NCBI GenBank assembly: GCA_009741485.1
Contig: CM019218.1
Coordinates: forward strand, 48,785,377 to 48,849,376
Length of the DNA: 64,000 bases
Source of the DNA: Malurus cyaneus samueli
Lineage: Eukaryota; Chordata; Aves; Passeriformes; Maluridae
Reading direction: 5' to 3'
Below the pieces are notes generated by a model. That model was not told the origin of the DNA. It saw only the letters and a list, made by a program, of their open reading frames with translations, and searched no databases. The position numbers and the translations under genes are program-made. Below are positions 61,032-64,000 of the stretch, one piece after another. Numbering within the stretch: position 1 is the stretch's first letter; every line of letters begins with the position of its first letter.

Positions 61032-64000
61032 TTAAGTCGCTCTTCACTTAAATGTGGTATTTTGAACACACATCGGGTGTTACAAGTAGTCAGGCTGCTC
61101 TACATTCAATAGGCTCTATTAACGGACAAACTTCTCGTATTTTACCTAGAAAAATACGATTTCAACCATTCATTCCTGCCAGAGAACCCACAGAGAGATC
61201 CTGGCCCTGCTCAAGTACAATGCTATGTATTTTTTCTCCCAGCATGTAGCTGCTCATGCTGGACTGTGTATTTTATGCTTTTGTGAACATCTAAAGATTA
61301 AAAACCTCAGGTTTATTAAACATCCCACTTACGGTCAAGAGAAGTCCTCCTGTGACGCATGACTCATGGAGGGAATCTGGGACACTGCAGTGGGTGAGGA
61401 GAGCCTTTGGCCGCTGCTTCCCTGTGGGATGGGAGACCTTTCTGGATTCTTTCTGGGAATCTGGAGTTGGACTTGTGCATGCTGAGAGTATCTTACATGG
61501 CCCTGAAGCACTTCTCTGCCTTGACACAGAATGGCACAAGGAGACTCTCAGGAGTGACAATACAGGGTTTCCCTTGACTGCTAAAAACACCTGTAATATG
61601 GGACTCAAAAGGATGAATGGACTTCAGTAACTGGATAACCTGAAGAGAACTTTTTAGAAGCAGATATTATCAGGGCAGAAAACATCCCAAAAAGTATCAC
61701 CCAATACTTGCCAGAGCAAAAAGGCAAGAGTCTTTATTACCTACATGAGTGCCCCATGGCAGGTTCAGTTTGAAGAGCAGCCATTTGACCTGCGGTCTAA
61801 TGCTGTTTGTTAACCCAAAGCTTTTCAGTGCATGGTCCCCTTGCCTGAGAGAGCCAGAAATAGCAGTGCCACTGCTCCTTCCACGTGTAGATAAAGGTGG
61901 AAGGAAAAAAGTCAGCAAAATGAGCATCCTTAAGGTGGGAATGCCTACCTTTCAGAGCCAGACAGGGCTGTTCATTGTCCTCAGCCTTCCCTTTCAGATT
62001 TTGCAGGACAGTAACCTCACTTCCTGAAGAACTGCATTAGACAAATTATTGTAGTTAGCAAGTGATTCTATAGAAACAGCTGAAATGCTTCAAGTTATAG
62101 CCCAACAAATCTCTGACTCATGGCTAATTGCCAGCTCTCTTCCCACTGAAGTCAGAATCAATCCCTCCTGCCCCATCTTAGAAAAGTTCTTAAAAGTGCA
62201 GCGAGCATTTAAAATTTTGGAGACCTTGCCCACTCTTATAACTGGACAAGAGTCAGATTTCCAAAGTACTACTCCTGTTGCACAGAAACTTCCTTCCCAG
62301 AAGTCCCTTCATTTCCAGTAGACAATCCCTTATTTCACTAATAGTTCTAGATGCAGCCAAGCAACATCCTATTTAAAAGTCATCTTCCAACAGCAGTAGC
62401 AATAAACACATTTGGCCAGCTAATTCACCTTCTGCAGTCATGGAGCTGGACTAACAACCTGCTTTATCTTCGGGCATGTAGCTTGTAAAACCAGCTCCAA
62501 ATGGTAGCACAGAAATATATAAAACATGGAGAAGGGTTTTATGAGAAGGTGGGTTTGTGGCTTCTGATTCCAACTTGTTTCCATGAGATTCTTAAAAATC
62601 TAGCAGCCTGGAATTAAGAAACCTTGGTTGTGACTTATTTTCCAGCAGTTTCTTTAAAAGATGAGTAATTTGGAAAGCATGGAAAGTATTAGAGTAACTG
62701 CTTTGATGCCTTTAATAGAAATTTGGGATGGATTTGAAAGAAATGAGGGAAGTGCTGTTATTTCCTTTTGGAATGGCAGCCTGACATGACTGGTGTTGTT
62801 ATACAACAAAGTGAGCAAAGAGCAGCACACACGCGAGCCCGGCAGCAGCCGGGGAGCTTGTCCTCCTAATCAAGTTAAGATCTGGATGCTGATGGACTCA
62901 ACAAACAAACACTCATGTTTATTCTAACAGAATGAACAGAATGTACCACAGAGAATATGACTCACTTTTCCATAGGACGCCTGTCTATTCTCTGAGTTCG
63001 GATAAGGAAATGTTGCACCTCTCGCTTACAGCTTGTTTTACAAAGTTTTAATGAGCCTGTCCTGGCGAGCTGTCGCCCTGCCACATAAAACCTGATTCAT
63101 TAACCTTTGTGAAAATAAGTGTGCCTTTTGACAGGACACACTGCACTAGGCCCTGCTAAATCAGCCAGCCAGACTCACTCACAGGTGGTTTTAGTCTGGA
63201 GTGCTTTCTGAAACGAAAATATGCAGCCAGCCTCAGCAGCATGTCGGCTGTTTTCCCTTGGGTGACAGGCTGTCCTGCTGCGTCCAAAGCATCCCTCCTC
63301 CTCCTCCTCTTCAGGACAGAGCTTGCCTTTTGAACTGGGCCTTTAAAACACAACTTTCCGTAAGAAAAGAGTTTGTTTAAAGCAGAGTTCGGGGAAGGGG
63401 CAATGAAGAAATTATTACATTTTTATTCAAAACATGTAAAACTCAAAAAAAGCTGCCTATTAATTCACAGGAAGTTCCGATTAAAGTAGGTGTCCTTACA
63501 AGACTTCATGCAAGAAATTCAAATGAAGGGGAGGGGAGGGAAAGAGATTTTTAAGTAAATAAGTGAGAAGAGCCAGGGAAAACAAGAGTTATAAGCAGAG
63601 GCTCAGGTGGCTGACTTGGCAGAGTGGGGCGTGAAGGAAGGAAGAGGCAGTGGGACGTTGGCATTTACAGTAGTCAAGAAGTCTCCAGAGTTTGTGACTT
63701 TAACCACAAGTTGCTTAACAATACTGTAAGCTCCTTCTCCTCCACATCCAGCCCCAGCCATGCCGGTAAATCCCTCTCCAAGTCATGAGGGGGGATGCAG
63801 GTGCAGGGTGGTGGTGGTGGTGGTGGACAAAGGAGGAGGACTGGCAGAAGGGATATTCCACTGCCCCCTGAAATTACAGGAGTCATAATGAGAAAAGACA
63901 GCTCCTGGCTTCCGTCCCTGGACAGGAGAAGGCTGGTGAGTAACAAGTTTGGGACTGAGGGGCTGCCCTGTGGCGTACACAGGGCCATTTACAGCTAGAA
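61032..64000. other. Intergenic, no gene recognised
   Basis: About 3 kb to the window end. A candidate conserved noncoding block at 62860-63130 includes a steroid-receptor-type motif (62934-62946). A (GGT)-rich run lies near 63809-63825. I looked for exons of SBF2, the next gene expected from mammalian synteny, and saw none. Confidence 0.55.
62934..62946. promoter_or_regulatory. Steroid-receptor-type palindromic element
   Basis: GAACAGAATGTAC fits the pattern GNACANNNTGTNC bound by glucocorticoid and androgen receptors, within a stretch that looks conserved. Motif evidence only. Confidence 0.3.

Noticed and set aside
51136..64000. Exons of SBF2 on the minus strand, expected from mammalian synteny
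   Set aside because: I looked for splice-bounded conserved coding segments and saw none. The gene probably lies beyond the window.
1..64000. CRISPR arrays, prokaryotic operons, tRNA or rRNA genes
   Set aside because: The window is vertebrate nuclear DNA with spliced genes and CR1 elements. The tandem repeats seen have no spacers, and no cloverleaf or rRNA sequence was recognised by eye.

Overview
The window is vertebrate nuclear DNA, most likely from a bird. It carries several CR1 non-LTR retrotransposon copies, including the typical avian CR1 3' tail. Introns are modest, promoters are CpG-rich, and the two spliced genes encode proteins very close to what I remember of the chicken orthologues. 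I cannot name the species.

The layout is a conserved syntenic pair, both genes on the + strand. Positions 86-4687 hold the last seven coding exons of WEE1, the mitotic inhibitor tyrosine kinase, followed by its 3' UTR to about 5.9 kb. Positions 5.9-14.6 kb are intergenic and hold a decayed CR1 (about 6.93-7.91 kb), a CR1 tail near 10.8 kb and an unexplained exon-like open segment at 11.61-11.75 kb. SWAP70 begins in a CpG island at about 14.7 kb, and all 12 coding exons lie between 14842 and 49058. Its 3' UTR runs to about 51.1 kb. The rest, 51.1-64 kb, is intergenic with no recognised gene. It contains an orphan CpG island (about 55.57-56.07 kb), a very good CTCF-type motif (52.66 kb), and blocks that read like regulatory DNA.

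WEE1 phosphorylates CDK1 on its inhibitory tyrosine and delays mitosis. SWAP70 is a PIP3-binding, F-actin-binding Rac regulator with an EF-hand-like N-terminus, a PH domain and a long coiled coil. They are neighbours by ancient synteny, and nothing here suggests a shared function.

The points most worth checking are these. The SWAP70 start codon is one base out of frame with the rest of exon 1, at a six-G run. SWAP70 intron 1 uses a GC donor. A Trp-rich acidic open segment at 11.6 kb has a good splice acceptor and a possible 29-nt upstream exon. A 45-bp tandem duplication containing a hairpin lies in the SWAP70 3' UTR. A perfect DR5 nuclear-receptor element lies in SWAP70 intron 3. No CRISPR, rRNA, tRNA or prokaryotic system was seen, and I found no convincing wholly new biological system.
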